Assembly (NCBI GenBank): GCA_029961685.1
Contig: JARWKL010000002.1
Coordinates: forward strand, 20,490,908-20,554,907
Origin: Aristolochia californica
Lineage: Eukaryota > Streptophyta > Magnoliopsida > Piperales > Aristolochiaceae
Length of the DNA stretch: 64,000 nt
Reading direction: 5' to 3'
Both the position numbers and the translations under genes were made by a program. Numbering within the stretch: the first letter of the stretch is position 1; each line of letters opens with the position of its first letter. Positions 24,230-35,848 of the stretch are shown here, piece after piece. The notes under the pieces are model-generated. The model worked only from the letters and a program-made list of their open reading frames with translations. It had not been told where the DNA came from and did no database searches.

Positions 24230-27145
24230 GTGGTTGGATATTTACCAGAGCAAAAAACCCCACTTTTTACCTATCCTTAAAAATCACAGATACTTTTTTG
24301 AATTATCTCTCTCAGCATTTGTGCATTTTAATTTTGGATGTTAAATTTTTTTTTCAGATCCAAACTTGAGCTTTCACTCTCCCATTTTTCTCATAAACAA
24401 AAAAGATATAAGACAAATAGATCGCAACAAAATGAAAACTTTAGAGTTCATGTATGCAAAAAAATTTGAACGCTATAATAAATGTAAGTGAAGAAAACTA
24501 TTTCACGCACTAAAAATCAACTCCAAACTTTTGTTATCCATGTTTGGGAAATTACACTAGTACAACCCCCTAATAGCTTGGGGGAATTATATAGGAAAGA
24601 GACTTCTAACTAATCCTAACAAGTTTTAAATGAGGTGGATATGCATGCCAGAAACATGTTAAGGATGCAAGTGACCTAGGGATTCAAAAATTTCGAGTAG
24701 AAAAAATTAAATTCTCAAGTTAACGTGTGGTTGGATATTTACCAAAGCCAAACAAGCCACTATTTTCCTATCCTTAAAAATCACAGATACTTTATGGAAT
24801 TATCTCTCTCAAAATTTTTGCATTTCCATTTTGGATGTTAAGATTTTTTTTCAGATTCAAACTTCAGTTTTCATTGTCCCATTTTTCTGGCAAAAAAAAA
24901 AGATATAAGGCAAATAGGTCGCAACAAAATGAATGTTTCAGAGTTTAGGTATGCAAAAAAATTTGAACACTATAATAAATGTAAGTGAGGAAAACTATTT
25001 CACGCACTAAAAATAAACTCCAAGGCTTTGTTATCCATGTTTGGGAAATTCCACTACTACAATCCCCTAATTGCTTGGTGGAATTTTATAGGAAATAGAC
25101 TTCTAACTGATCCTAACATGTTTTAAATGTGGCAGATGTACATGCCAGAAACATGATGAGGATGCATGTGACCTAATGATCCAAATATTTCAAGGTGTAG
25201 AAAAAATAAAATTCTCAAGTTAACGTGTGGTTGGATATTTACCAGAGCCAAACAACCCACATTTTGCCTATCCTTAAAAATAACAGATACTTTTTGGATT
25301 TATCTCTCTCAGCAATTGTGCATTTCCATTTTGGATATTTGAATTTTTTTTCAGATCCAAACTTGAATTTTTACTCTCCCATTTTTCTCGTAAACAAAAA
25401 AGATGTATGGCAACTAGATCGCCACAAAATGAAAATTTTAGAGTTCATGTATGCAAAAAAATTTGAACACTATAATAAATGAAAGTGAAGAAAATTATTT
25501 CATGCACTAAAAATGAACTCCAAAGTTTTGTTATCCATGTTTCCGAAATTCCACAAGTACAACCACCTAATAGCTTGGTTAAATTTTATTGGCAAGTGAC
25601 CTAATGATACAAAAATTTCAAGGAGTTGAAAAAATTAAATTCTCAAGTTAACGTGTGGTTGGATATTTACCAAAGCCAAACAACCCACTTTTGCCTATCC
25701 TTAAAAATGACAGATACTTTTTGGAATTATCTGTCTCAGCATTTGTGCATTTCCATTTTCGATGTTCATATTTTTTTTCAGATCCAACCATGAGTTTTCA
25801 GTCTCCCATTTTTCTCGTAAACAAAAAAAATATAAGGCAAATAGATTGCAACAAAATGAAAATTTTAGAGTTCATGTTTGCAAAAAAAATTGAACACTAT
25901 AATAAATATAAGTGAAGAAAATTATTTCACGCACTAAAAATGAACTCCAAAGTTTTTTTATCCAGCTTTGGGAAATTTCACTAGTACAACCACCTAATAG
26001 CTTGGTGGAATTTTATAGGAAAGAGACTTCTAACTTATCCCAACATGTTTTAAATGTGGTGGATATGGATGCCAGAAACATGTTGTGGATGCAAGTGACC
26101 TAGTGATCCAAATATTTCAAGGAGTAGAAAAAATTAAATTCTCAAGTTAAACGTGTGGTTGGATATTAACGAGAGCCAAACAACCCACTTTTTGCCTATC
26201 CTTAAAAATCACAAATACTTTTTCGATTTATCCCTCTCAGCATTTGTGCATTTCCATTGTGGATGTTCAAATTTTTTTTCAGATCCAAACTTGAGTTTTT
26301 ACTCTCCCATTTTTCTTGTAAACAAAAAAGATATAGGGAAATAGATCGCAACAAAATGAAAATTATATAGTCCATGTATGCAAAGAAATTTGAAATCTAT
26401 AATAAATGTTAGTGAAGAAAATTATTTCATGCACTAAAAATGAATTCCAAGGTTTTGTTATCCTTGGGAAATTCCACTAGTACAACTCCCTAGTAGCTTG
26501 GTGGAATTTTATAGCAAAGAGACGTCAAACTGATCCTAACATGTTTTAAATGTGGTGGATGTACATGCAAGAAACATGTTGAGGATGCATGTGACCTAAT
26601 GATCCAAAAATTTCCGAGTAGAAAAAATTAAATTCTCAAGTTAGGGTGTGGTTGGATATTTACCAGAGCAAACAACCCACTTTTTGGCTATACTTAAAAA
26701 TCACATATACTTTTTGGAATTATCTCTCTCGGAATTTGTGCATTTCCATTTTGGATGTTCAAATTCTTTTTCAGATCCAAACTTGAGTTTTCACTCTCCC
26801 ATTTTTCTCGTAAACAAAAAAGATATAAGGCAAATAGATCGAAACAAAATGGAAATTTTAGAGCTCATGTATGCAAAAAAAAAATGAAAACCATAATAAA
26901 TGTAAGTGAGGAAAATTATTTCACCCACTAAAAATGAACTCCAAAGTTTTGTTATCCATGTTTGGGATATTCCACTAGTACAACCCCCTAATAGCTTGGT
27001 GGAATTTTATAGGAAAGAGAATTTTAACTGATCCTAACATGTTTTAAATGTGGTGGATATGCATGCCAAAAACATGTTGAAGATGCAACTGACCTAATGA
27101 TCCAAAAATTTCAAGGAGTAGAAAAAATTAAATTCTCAAGTTAAG
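24230..27145. repeat. Transitional satellite units
   Basis: Unit starts: 24230, 24725, 25225, 25653, 26153, 26646. These do not follow the order used up to 24 kb. Several match units far to the right: 25,225 resembles 56,459 (GGATATT then GAATTTTTTTT, AAAAATAACAG), and 26,153 resembles 48,946 (GGATATTAACGAGAGCC versus GGATACTAAAGAGAGCC). The first unit start is damaged: TTAAGTGGTTGG at 24,225-24,234 lacks about 4 bp. Confidence 0.75.
25585..25600. other. Internal deletion of ~72-78 bp
   Basis: AAATTTTATTGG joins GCAAGTGACC, so the block with AGAGACTTCTAACTG, AACATGTT and ATGCATGCC is gone. The unit is 428 bp (25,225-25,652). This unit therefore lacks the palindrome cluster present in its neighbours. 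Confidence 0.85.
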
Positions 27146-27644
27146 GTGTGGTTGGATATTTACCAGAGCCAAACAACCCACTTTTTTCCTATCCTTCAAA
27201 ATCACAGATACTTTTTGGAATTATCTCACTCAGCAATTGTGCATTTCCATTTTGGACGTTAAAAATTTTTTTCAGATCCGAACTTGAGTTTTCACTCTCC
27301 CATTTTTCTCGTAAACAAAAAAGAAAAAGGCAAATAAGTCGCAACATAATGAAAATTTTAGAGTTCATGTATGCAAAAAAAATTGAACACTATAATAAAT
27401 GTAAGTAAAGAAAAATATTTCATGCACTAAAAATGAACTCCACAGTTTTGTTATCCATGTTTGGGAAATTCCACTAATACACCCCCCTAATAGTTTTGTG
27501 GAATTTTATAGTAAAGAGACATCTAACTGATCCTCACATGTTTTAAATGTGGTGGATATGCATGCCAGAAGCATGTTTAGGATGCAAGTGACCTAGTGAT
27601 CCAAGACTTTCGAAGAGTAGAAAAAATTAAATTCTCAAGTTAAC

Positions 27645-27800
27645 GTGTGGTTGGATATTTACCATAGCCAAACAACCCAATTTTTGCCTATCATTAAAAA
27701 TCACACGTACTTTTTGGAATTACCTCTCCTAGCATTTGTGCATTCTATTTTGGATGTTAAGATTTTTTTTTCAGATCCAAACTTGTGTTTTCACTCTCCC
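27645..27800. repeat. Mismatch patch in the duplicated block
   Basis: The first ~150 bp of this unit (TAGCCAAACAACCC, ACACGTACTTTTTGG, CTCTCCTAGCATTTG) match units 30,143 and 34,122. The positional partner at 31,623 instead reads ACATGAGCC and GGATGATCAAATTTTTTTTT, as in 29,144 and 29,644. The rest of both units (AATTGATAACTATNATGAATC, TTATTTCAAGCACTAAAAAT) is the same. One of the two received a foreign 5' half after the duplication. Confidence 0.7.
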
Positions 27801-28787
27801 ATTTTTCTCGTAAACAAAAAAGATATAAGGCAAATAGATCGCAACAAAATGAAAATTTTAGAGTTCATGTATTCAAAAAAAATTGATAACTATCATGAAT
27901 CTAAGTAAAGAAAGTTATTTCAAGCACTAAAAATAAACTCCAAGGTTTTATTATCCATGTTTGGGGAATTCCACTAGTACAACCCCCTAATAGCTTGGTG
28001 GAATTTTATAGGAAAGAGACTTCTAACTGATCCTGACATGTTTTAAATGTGGTGGATATGCGTGCCAGAAACAAGATGAGGATGCAAGTGACCTAATGAT
28101 CCAATAATTTCATGGAGTAGAAAAAATTAAATTCTCAAGTTAACGTGTGGTTGGATATTTAACAGAGCCAAACAACCCACTTTTAGCGTATCCTTAAAAA
28201 TCACAGATACTTTTTCGAATTATCTCTCTCAGCATTCGTGCATTTCCATTTTGGATGTTCAAATTTTTTTTCAGATCCAAACTTGAGTTTTCAGTCCCCC
28301 ACTTTTCTAGTAAAAAAAAAAGATATAAGACAAACAAATCGAAACAAAATGAAAATTTTAGAGTTCATGTATGGAAAAAAAATTTAAAACTATAATAAAT
28401 GTAAGCGAAGAAAATTATTTCACCCACTAAAAATGAACTCCAAAGATTTTTTATCCATGTTTGGGAAATTCCACTAGTCCAACCCCCTAATACCTTGGTG
28501 GAATTTTCTAGGAAAGAGACTTCTAACTGATCCTAACATGTTTTAAATGTGGTGGATATGCATGCCAGAAACATGTTGAGGATGCAACTGGCCTAATGAT
28601 CCAAAAATTTTTAGGGGTAGAAAAAATTAAATTCTCAAGTTAACGTGTGGTTGGATATGTACCAGAGCCAAAAACCCACTTTTTGCCTATCCTTGAAAAT
28701 CACATATACTTTTTGGAATTATCTCTCTCAGCATTTGTGCATTTCCATTTTGGATGTTAAAATTTTTTTTCAGATCCAAACTTGAGT

Positions 28788-28840
28788 TTTCAATCTCCCT
28801 TATTTCTCGTAATCAAAAAAGATATAAGGCATATAGATCG
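28788..28840. repeat. Patch from neighbouring unit (conversion-like)
   Basis: In copy 1 the unit at 28,645 reads CAATCTCCCTTATTTCTCG, TAATCAAAAAAG and AAGGCATATAG. Its partner in copy 2 (about 32,770-32,815) has the general spelling CACTCTCCCATTTTTCTCG, TAAACAAAAAAG and AAATAAGGCAAATAG. The copy 1 spelling is that of the next unit along (about 29,290-29,335 and 33,270-33,315). Flanks on both sides remain matched between copies, so a short tract was exchanged without crossover. Confidence 0.65.
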
Positions 28841-31136
28841 CAACAAAATGAACATTTTAGAGTTCATGAATGCGAAAAAAATTGAACACTATAATAAATG
28901 TAAGTAAAGAAAACTATTTCACGCACTAAAAATGAACTCCAAAGTTTTTTTATCCATGTTTGGGAAATTCCACTAGTACAACCCCCTAATAGTTTTGGGG
29001 AATTTTATAGTAAAGAGACTTCTAACTGATCCTAACATGTTTTAAATGTGGTGGATATGCATGCCAGAAGAATGTTTAGGATGCAAGTGACCTATTGATC
29101 CAAAAATTTCGAGGAGTAGAAAAAATTAAATTCTCAAGATAACATGTGGTTGGATATTTACATGAGCCAAACAACCCACTTTTTGCCTATGCTTACAAAT
29201 CACAGATACTTTTTTGAATTATCTCTCTCAGCATTTGTGCATTTCCATTTGGGATGATCAAATTTTTTTTTAGGTCCAAACTTGAGTTTTCAGTCTCCCT
29301 TATTTCTCGTAATCAAAAAAGATATAAGGCATATAGATCGCAACAAAATGAAAATTTTAAAGTTCATGAATGCTAAAAAAATTGAACACTATAATAAATG
29401 TAAGTAAAGAAAACTATTTCACGCACTAAAAATGAACTCCAAAGTTTTTTTATCCATGTTTGGGAAATTCCACTAGTACAACCCCCTCATAGTTTTGAGG
29501 AATTTTATAGTAAAGAGACTTCTAACTCATCCTAACATGTTTTAAATGTGGTGGATATGCATGCCAGAAGCATGTTTAGGATGCAAGTGACCTAGTGATC
29601 CAAAAATTTCGAGGAGTAGAAAAAATTAAAATTTCAAGTTAACGTGTGGTTGGATATTTACATGAGCCAAACAACCCACTTTTTTCCTATCCTTAACAAT
29701 CACAGATACTTGTTGGAATTATCTCTCTCAGCATTTGTGCATTTCCATTTTGGATGATCAAATTTTTTTTTAGGACCAAACTTGAGTTTTTAATCTCCCT
29801 TATTTCTCGTAAACAAAAAAGATATAAGGCAAATAGATCGCAACAAAATAAAAATTTTAGAGTTCAAGTATGCAAAAAAATTTGATAAAATAATGAATGT
29901 AAGTGGAGAAAATTATTTCACGCACTAAAAATGAACTCCAAGGTTTTGTTGTCCATGTTTGGGAAATTCCATTAGTACAAGCCCCTAATAGCTTGGTGGA
30001 ATTTTATAGGAAAGAGAATTCTAACTGATCATAACATGTTTTAAATGTGGTGGATGTGCGTGCCAGAAACATGTTGAGGATGCAACTGACCTAATGATCC
30101 AATAATTTCAAGGAGTAGAAAAAATTAAATTCTCAAGTTAACGTGTGGTTGGATATTTACTATAGCCAAACAACCCACTTTTTGCCTATCCTTAAAAATC
30201 ACACGTACTTTTTGGAATTACCTCTCCTAGCATTTGTGCATTCTATTTTGGATGTTAAGATTTTTTTTTCAGATCCAAACTTGTGTTTTCACTCTCCCAT
30301 TTTTCTCGTAAACAAAAAAGATATAAGGCAAATAGATCGCAACAAAATAAAATTTTCAAAGTTCATGTATGCAAAAAAAATTGAAAACTAAAATAAATGT
30401 AAGTGAAGAAAATTATTTCACGCACTAAAAATGAACTCCAAAGTTTTGTTATCTATGTTTGGGAAATTCCACTAATACAACCCCCTTATAGCTTGGTGGA
30501 ATTTTATAGGAAAGAGACTTCTAACTGATCCTAACATGTTTTAATTGTGGAGGATAGGCATGCCAGAAACATGTTGAGGATGGAAGTGACGTAGTGATCC
30601 AAAAATTTCAAAGAGTAGAAAAAAATTAAATTCTCAAGTTAACGTGTGGTTGAATATTTACCAGAACCAAACAACCCACTTTTTGCCTATCCTTAAAATC
30701 ACAGATACGTTTTGGAATTATCACTCTCAGCTTTTGTGTATTTCCATTTTCGATGCTAAATTTTTTTTTCAAATCCAAACTTGAGTTTTCAGTCTCCCTT
30801 TTTTCTCGTAAACAAAAATGACATAAGTCAAATTTATCGCAACAAAATTAAAATTTAAGAGTTCATGTATGCAAAAAAATTTGAAAACTATAATAAATGT
30901 AAGTGAAGAAAATTATTTCACGCAATAAAAATGAACTCCAAAGTTTTGTTATTAATGTTTGGGAAATTCCACTAATACAACCCCCTAAAAGCTTGGTGGA
31001 ATTTTATAGGAAAGACACTTCTAACTTATCCTAACCTGTTTTAAAAGTGGTGGATATGCATGCCAGAAACATGTTGAGGATGCAAGTGACCTAATGATCT
31101 AAAAATTTCAAGGAGTTGAAAAAATTAAATTTTGAA

Positions 31137-31200
31137 GTTACCAGAGCCAAATAACCCACTTTTTGCCTATCCTTGAAAATCACAGATACTTTTTGGAATT
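31137..31200. repeat. Junction unit of the eight-unit duplication
   Basis: This unit begins like the one at 35,120: TTTTGAAGTTACCAGAGCC with AAATAACCC, sharing the same ~18-bp loss of GTGTGGTTGGATATTT. From about 31,180 it continues like the unit at 27,146 (CTCACTCAGCAATTG, AAAAAGGCAAATAGGTCGC, CATAATG). It is the hybrid expected at the crossover point of an unequal exchange spanning eight units. Confidence 0.8.
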
Positions 31201-34200
31201 ATCTCACTCAGCAATTGTGCATTTCCATTTTGGATGTTAAAAATTTTTTTCAGATCCAAACTTGAGTTTTCACTCTCCCATTTTTCTCGTAAACAAAAAA
31301 GAAAAAGGCAAATAGGTCGCAACATAATGAAAATTTTAGAGTTCATGTATGCAAAATAAATTGAACACTATAATAAATGTAAGTAAAGAAAAATATTTCA
31401 TGCACTAAAAATGAACTCCACAGTTTTGTTATCCATGTTTGGGAAATTCCACTAATACACCCCCCTAATAGTTTTGTGGAATTTTATAGTAAAGAGACAT
31501 CTAACTGACCCTCACATGTTTTAAATGTGGTGGATATGCATGCCAGAAGCATGTTTAGGATTGAAGTGACCTAGTGATCCAAGACTTTCGAGGAGTAGAA
31601 ATAATTCAATTCTCAAGTTAACGTGTGGTTGGATATTTACATGAGCCAAACAACCCACTTTTTGCCTATCCTAAAAAAGCATAGAAACTTTTTGGAATTA
31701 TGTCTCTCAACATTTGTGCATTTCCATTTTGGATGATCAAATTTTTTTTTAGGTCCAAACTTGAGTTTTCAATCTCCCTTTTTTCTCGTAAACAAAAAAG
31801 ATATAAGGCAAATAGATCGCAACAAAATGAAAATTTTAGAGTTCATGTATGCAAAAAAAATTGATAACTATTATGAATCTAAGTAAAGAAAGTTATTTCA
31901 AGCACTAAAAATAAACTCCAAGGTTTTATTATCCATGTTTGGCAAATTCCACTAGTACAACCCCCTAATAGCTTGGTGGAATTTTATAGGAAAGAGACTT
32001 CTAACTGATCCTGACATGTTTTAAATGTAGTGGATATGCGTGCCAGAAACAAGATGAGGATGCAAGTGACCTAATCATCCAATAATTTCATGGAGTAGAA
32101 AAAATTAAATTCTCAAGTTAACGTGTGGTTGGATATTTAACAGAGCCAAACAACCCACTTTTTGCGTATCCTTAAAAATCACAGATACTTTTTCGAATTA
32201 TCTCTCTCAGCATTCGTGCATTTCCATTTTGGATGTTCAAATTTTTTTTCAGATCCAAACTTGAGTTTTCAGTCCCCCATTTTTCTAGTAAAAAAAAAAA
32301 GATATAAGACAAACAGATCGAAACAAAATGAAAATTTTAGAGTTCATGTATGGAAAAAAAATTTAAAACTATAATAAATGTAAGCGAAGAAAATTATTTC
32401 ACCCACTAAAAATGAACTCCAAAGATTTTTTATCCATGTTTGGGAAATTCCACTAGTCCAACCCCCTAATAGCTTGGTGGAATTTTTTAGGAAAGAAACT
32501 TCTAACTGATCCTAACATGTTTTAAATGTGGTGGATATGCATGCCAGAAACATGTTGAGGATGGAACTGGCCTAATGATCCAAAAATTTCGAGGGGTAGA
32601 AAAAATTAAATTCTCAAGTTAACGTGTGGTTGGATATGTACCAGAGCCAAAAACCCACTTTTTGCCTATCCTTGAAAATCACATATACTTTTTCGAATTA
32701 TCTCTGTCAGCATTTGTGCATTTCCATTTTGGATGTTAAAAATTTTTTTCAGATCCAAACTTGAGTTTTCACTCTCCCATTTTTCTCGTAAACAAAAAAG
32801 AAATAAGGCAAATAGATCGCAACAAAATAAAAATTTTAGAGTTCATGAATGCGAAAAAAATTGAACACTATAATAAATGTAAGTAAAGAAAACTATTTCA
32901 CGCACAAAAAATGAACTCCAAAGTTTTGTTATCCATGTTTGGGAAATTCCACTAGTACAACCCCCTAATAGTTTTGGGAAATTTTATAGTAAAGAGACTT
33001 CTAACTAATCCTAACATGTTTTAAATGTGGTGGATATGCATGCCAGAAGCATGTTTAGGATGCAAGTGACCTATTGATCCAAAAATTTTGAGGAGTAGAA
33101 AAAATTAAATTCTCAAGATAACATGTGGTTGGATATTTACATGAGCCAAACAACCCACTTTTTGCCTATGCTTACAAATCACAGATACTTTTTTGAATTA
33201 TCTCTCTCAGCATTTGTGCATTTCCATTTTGGATGATCAAATTTTTTTTTAGGTCCAAACTTGAGTTTTCAATCTCCCTTATTTCTCGTAATCAAAAAAG
33301 ATATAAGGCATATAGATCGCAACAAAATGAAAATTTTAGAGTTCATGAATGCTAAAAAAGTTGAACACTATAATAAATGTAAGTAAAGAAAACTATTTCA
33401 CGCACTAAAAATGAACTCTAAAGTTTTTTTATCCATGTTTGGGAAATTCCACTAGTACAACCCCCTCATAGTTTTGAGGAATTTTATAGTAAAGAGACTT
33501 CTAACTCATCCTAACATGTTTTAAATGTGGTGGATATGCATGCCAGAAGCATGTTTAGGATGCAAGTGACCTAGTGATCCAAAAATTTCGAGGAGTAGAA
33601 AAAATTAAAATTTCAAGTTAACGTGTGGTTGGATATTTACATGAGCCAAACAACCCACTTTTTTCCTATCCTTAACAATCACAGATACTTGTTGGAATTA
33701 TCTCTCTCAGCATTTGTACATTTCCATTTTGGATGATCAAATTTTTTTTTAGGACCAAACTTGAGTTTTTAATCTCCCTTATTTCTCGTAAACAAAAAAG
33801 ATATAAGGCAAATAGACCGCAACAAAATAAAAATTTTAGAGTTCAAGTATGCAAAAAAATTTGATAAAATAATGAATGTAAGTGGAGAAAATTATTTCAC
33901 GCACTAAAAATGAACTCCAAGGTTTTGTTGTCCATGTTTGGGAAATTCCATTAGTACAAGCCCCTAATAGCTTGGTGGAATTTTATAGGAAAGAGAATTC
34001 TAACTGATCATAACATGTTTTAAATGTGGTGGATGTGCGTGCCAGAAACATGTTGAGGATGCAAGTGACCTAATGATCCAATAATTTCAAGGAGTAGAAA
34101 AAATTAAATTCTCAAGTTAACGTGTGGTTGGATATTTACCATAGCCAAACAACCCACTTTTTGCCTATCCTTAAAAATCACACGTACTTTTTGGAATTAC

Positions 34201-35119
34201 CTCTCCTAGCATTTGTGCATTCTATTTTGGATGTTAAGATTTTTTTTTCAGATCCAAACTTGTGTTTTCACTCTCCCATTTTTCTCGTAAACAAAAAAGA
34301 TATAAGGCAAATAGATCGCAACAAAATAAAAATTTCAAAGTTCATGTATGCAAAAAAAATTGAAAACTATAATAAATGTAAGTGAAGAAAATTATTTCAC
34401 GCACTAAAAATGAACTCCAAAGTTTTGTTATCTATGTTTGGGAAATTCCACTAATACAACCCCCTTATAGCTTGGTGGAATTTTATAGGAAAGAGACTTC
34501 TAACTGATCCTAACATGTTTTAATTGTGGAGGATAGGCATGCCAGAAACATGTTGAGGATGGAAGTGACGTAGTGATCCAAAAATTTCAAAGAGTAGAAA
34601 AAAATTAAATTCTCAAGTTAACGTGTGGTTGAATATTTACCAGAACCAAACAACCCACTTTTCGCCTATCCTTAAAAATCAAGATACTTTTTGGAATTAT
34701 CACTCTCAGCTTTTGTGTATTTCCATTTTCGATGTTAAATTTTTTTTTCAAATCCAAACTTGAGTTTTCAGTCTCCCTTTTTTCTCGTAAACAAAAATGA
34801 CATAAGTCAAATTTATCGCAAAAAAATTAAAATTTAAGAGTTCATGTATGCAAAAAAATTTGAAAACTATAATAAATGTAAGTGAAGAAAATTATTTCAC
34901 GCACTAAAAATGAACTCCAAAGATTTGTTATTAATGTTTGGGAAATTCCACTAATACAACCCCCTAAAAGCTTGGTGGAATTTTATAGGAAAGACACTTC
35001 TAACTTATCCTAACATGTTTTAAATGTGGTGGATATGCATGCCAGAAACATGTTGAGGATGCAAGTGACCTAATGATCTAAAAATTTCAAGGAGTTGAAA
35101 AAATTAAATTTTGAAGTTA
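31141..35119. repeat. Eight-unit block, copy 2
   Basis: Unit starts: about 31141, then 31623, 32123, 32624, 33123, 33623, 34122, 34623. This is the direct repeat of 27,146-31,140. Copies differ by scattered substitutions, small indels (for example a missing CAC at about 34,680) and two longer patches, so the duplication is real and has since diverged slightly. Similarity to copy 1 ends soon after 35,140, where the next unit reads ATACATTTTGG and then AAAAAAAATTTTCAG. Confidence 0.9.
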
Positions 35120-35835
35120 CCAGAGCCAAATAACCCACTTTTTGCCTAACCTTAAAAATCACAGATACATTTTGGAATTATCTCACTCAGAATTTGTGCA
35201 TTTCCATTTTGGATGTTAAAAAAAATTTTCAGATAAAAAATTTTGTTTTCACTCTCCCATTTTTCCCGTAAACAAAAAGATATAAGGCAAATAGATTGCA
35301 ACAAAATGAAAATTTTAGAGTTCATGTATGCAAAAATAATTTGAAAACTACAATAAATGTAAGTGAAGAAAATTATTTCATGCACTAAAAATGAACTCCA
35401 AAGTTTTGTTATCCGTATTTGGGAAATTCCACTAATACAACCCCCTAATAGCTTGGTGGAATTTTATAGGAAAGAGACTTCTAACTGATCCAAACATGTT
35501 TTAAATGTGGTGGATATGCATGGCAGAAACATGTTGAGGAAGCATGTGACCTAGTGATCCTAAAATTTCAAGGAGTAGAAAATATTAAATTCTCAAGTTA
35601 ACGTGTGGTTAGATATTTACCAGAGCCAAACAACCCACTTTTTGCCTATCCTTAAAAATCACAGATACTTTTTGGAATTATCTCTCAGCATTTTTGCATT
35701 TCAATTTTGGTTGTTCAAATTCCTTTTTAGATCCAAACTTGAGTTTTTACTCTCCCATTTTACTTGTAAACAAAAAAGATATAAGGCAAATAGATCGCAA
35801 CAAAATGAAAATTGTAGAGTTCATGTATGCAAAAA

Positions 35836-35848
35836 AATTTGAACTCCA
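35836..35848. other. Internal deletion of ~52 bp at a TGAACT repeat
   Basis: GCAAAAAAATTTGAAC continues directly as TCCAAAGTTTTG. The GAAC of ATTTGAACAC and the GAAC of AATGAACTCC have collapsed to one, removing the AATAAATGTAAGTG block. The unit is 448 bp (35,603-36,050). Confidence 0.85.

Larger units (their letters stand above)
27146..31140. repeat. Eight-unit block, copy 1
   Basis: Unit starts: 27146, 27645, 28145, 28645, 29144, 29644, 30143, 30644. Each matches a unit 3,978-3,979 bp downstream: 28,145/32,123, 28,645/32,624, 29,144/33,123, 29,644/33,623, 30,143/34,122 and 30,644/34,623. Shared rare spellings include CACTTTTAGCG or CACTTTTTGCG with CAGCATTCGTGC, AACCCCCTCATAGTTTTGAGG, ACACGTACTTTTTGG and GTGGAGGATAGGC. 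Most of the length is near identical by eye. Confidence 0.9.

Noticed and set aside
27146..35119. The eight-unit duplication as a pure assembly artefact
   Set aside because: The two blocks carry many private differences, two patches with different donors and a hybrid junction unit, which a simple duplicated contig would not show. Read-level support still could not be tested here.
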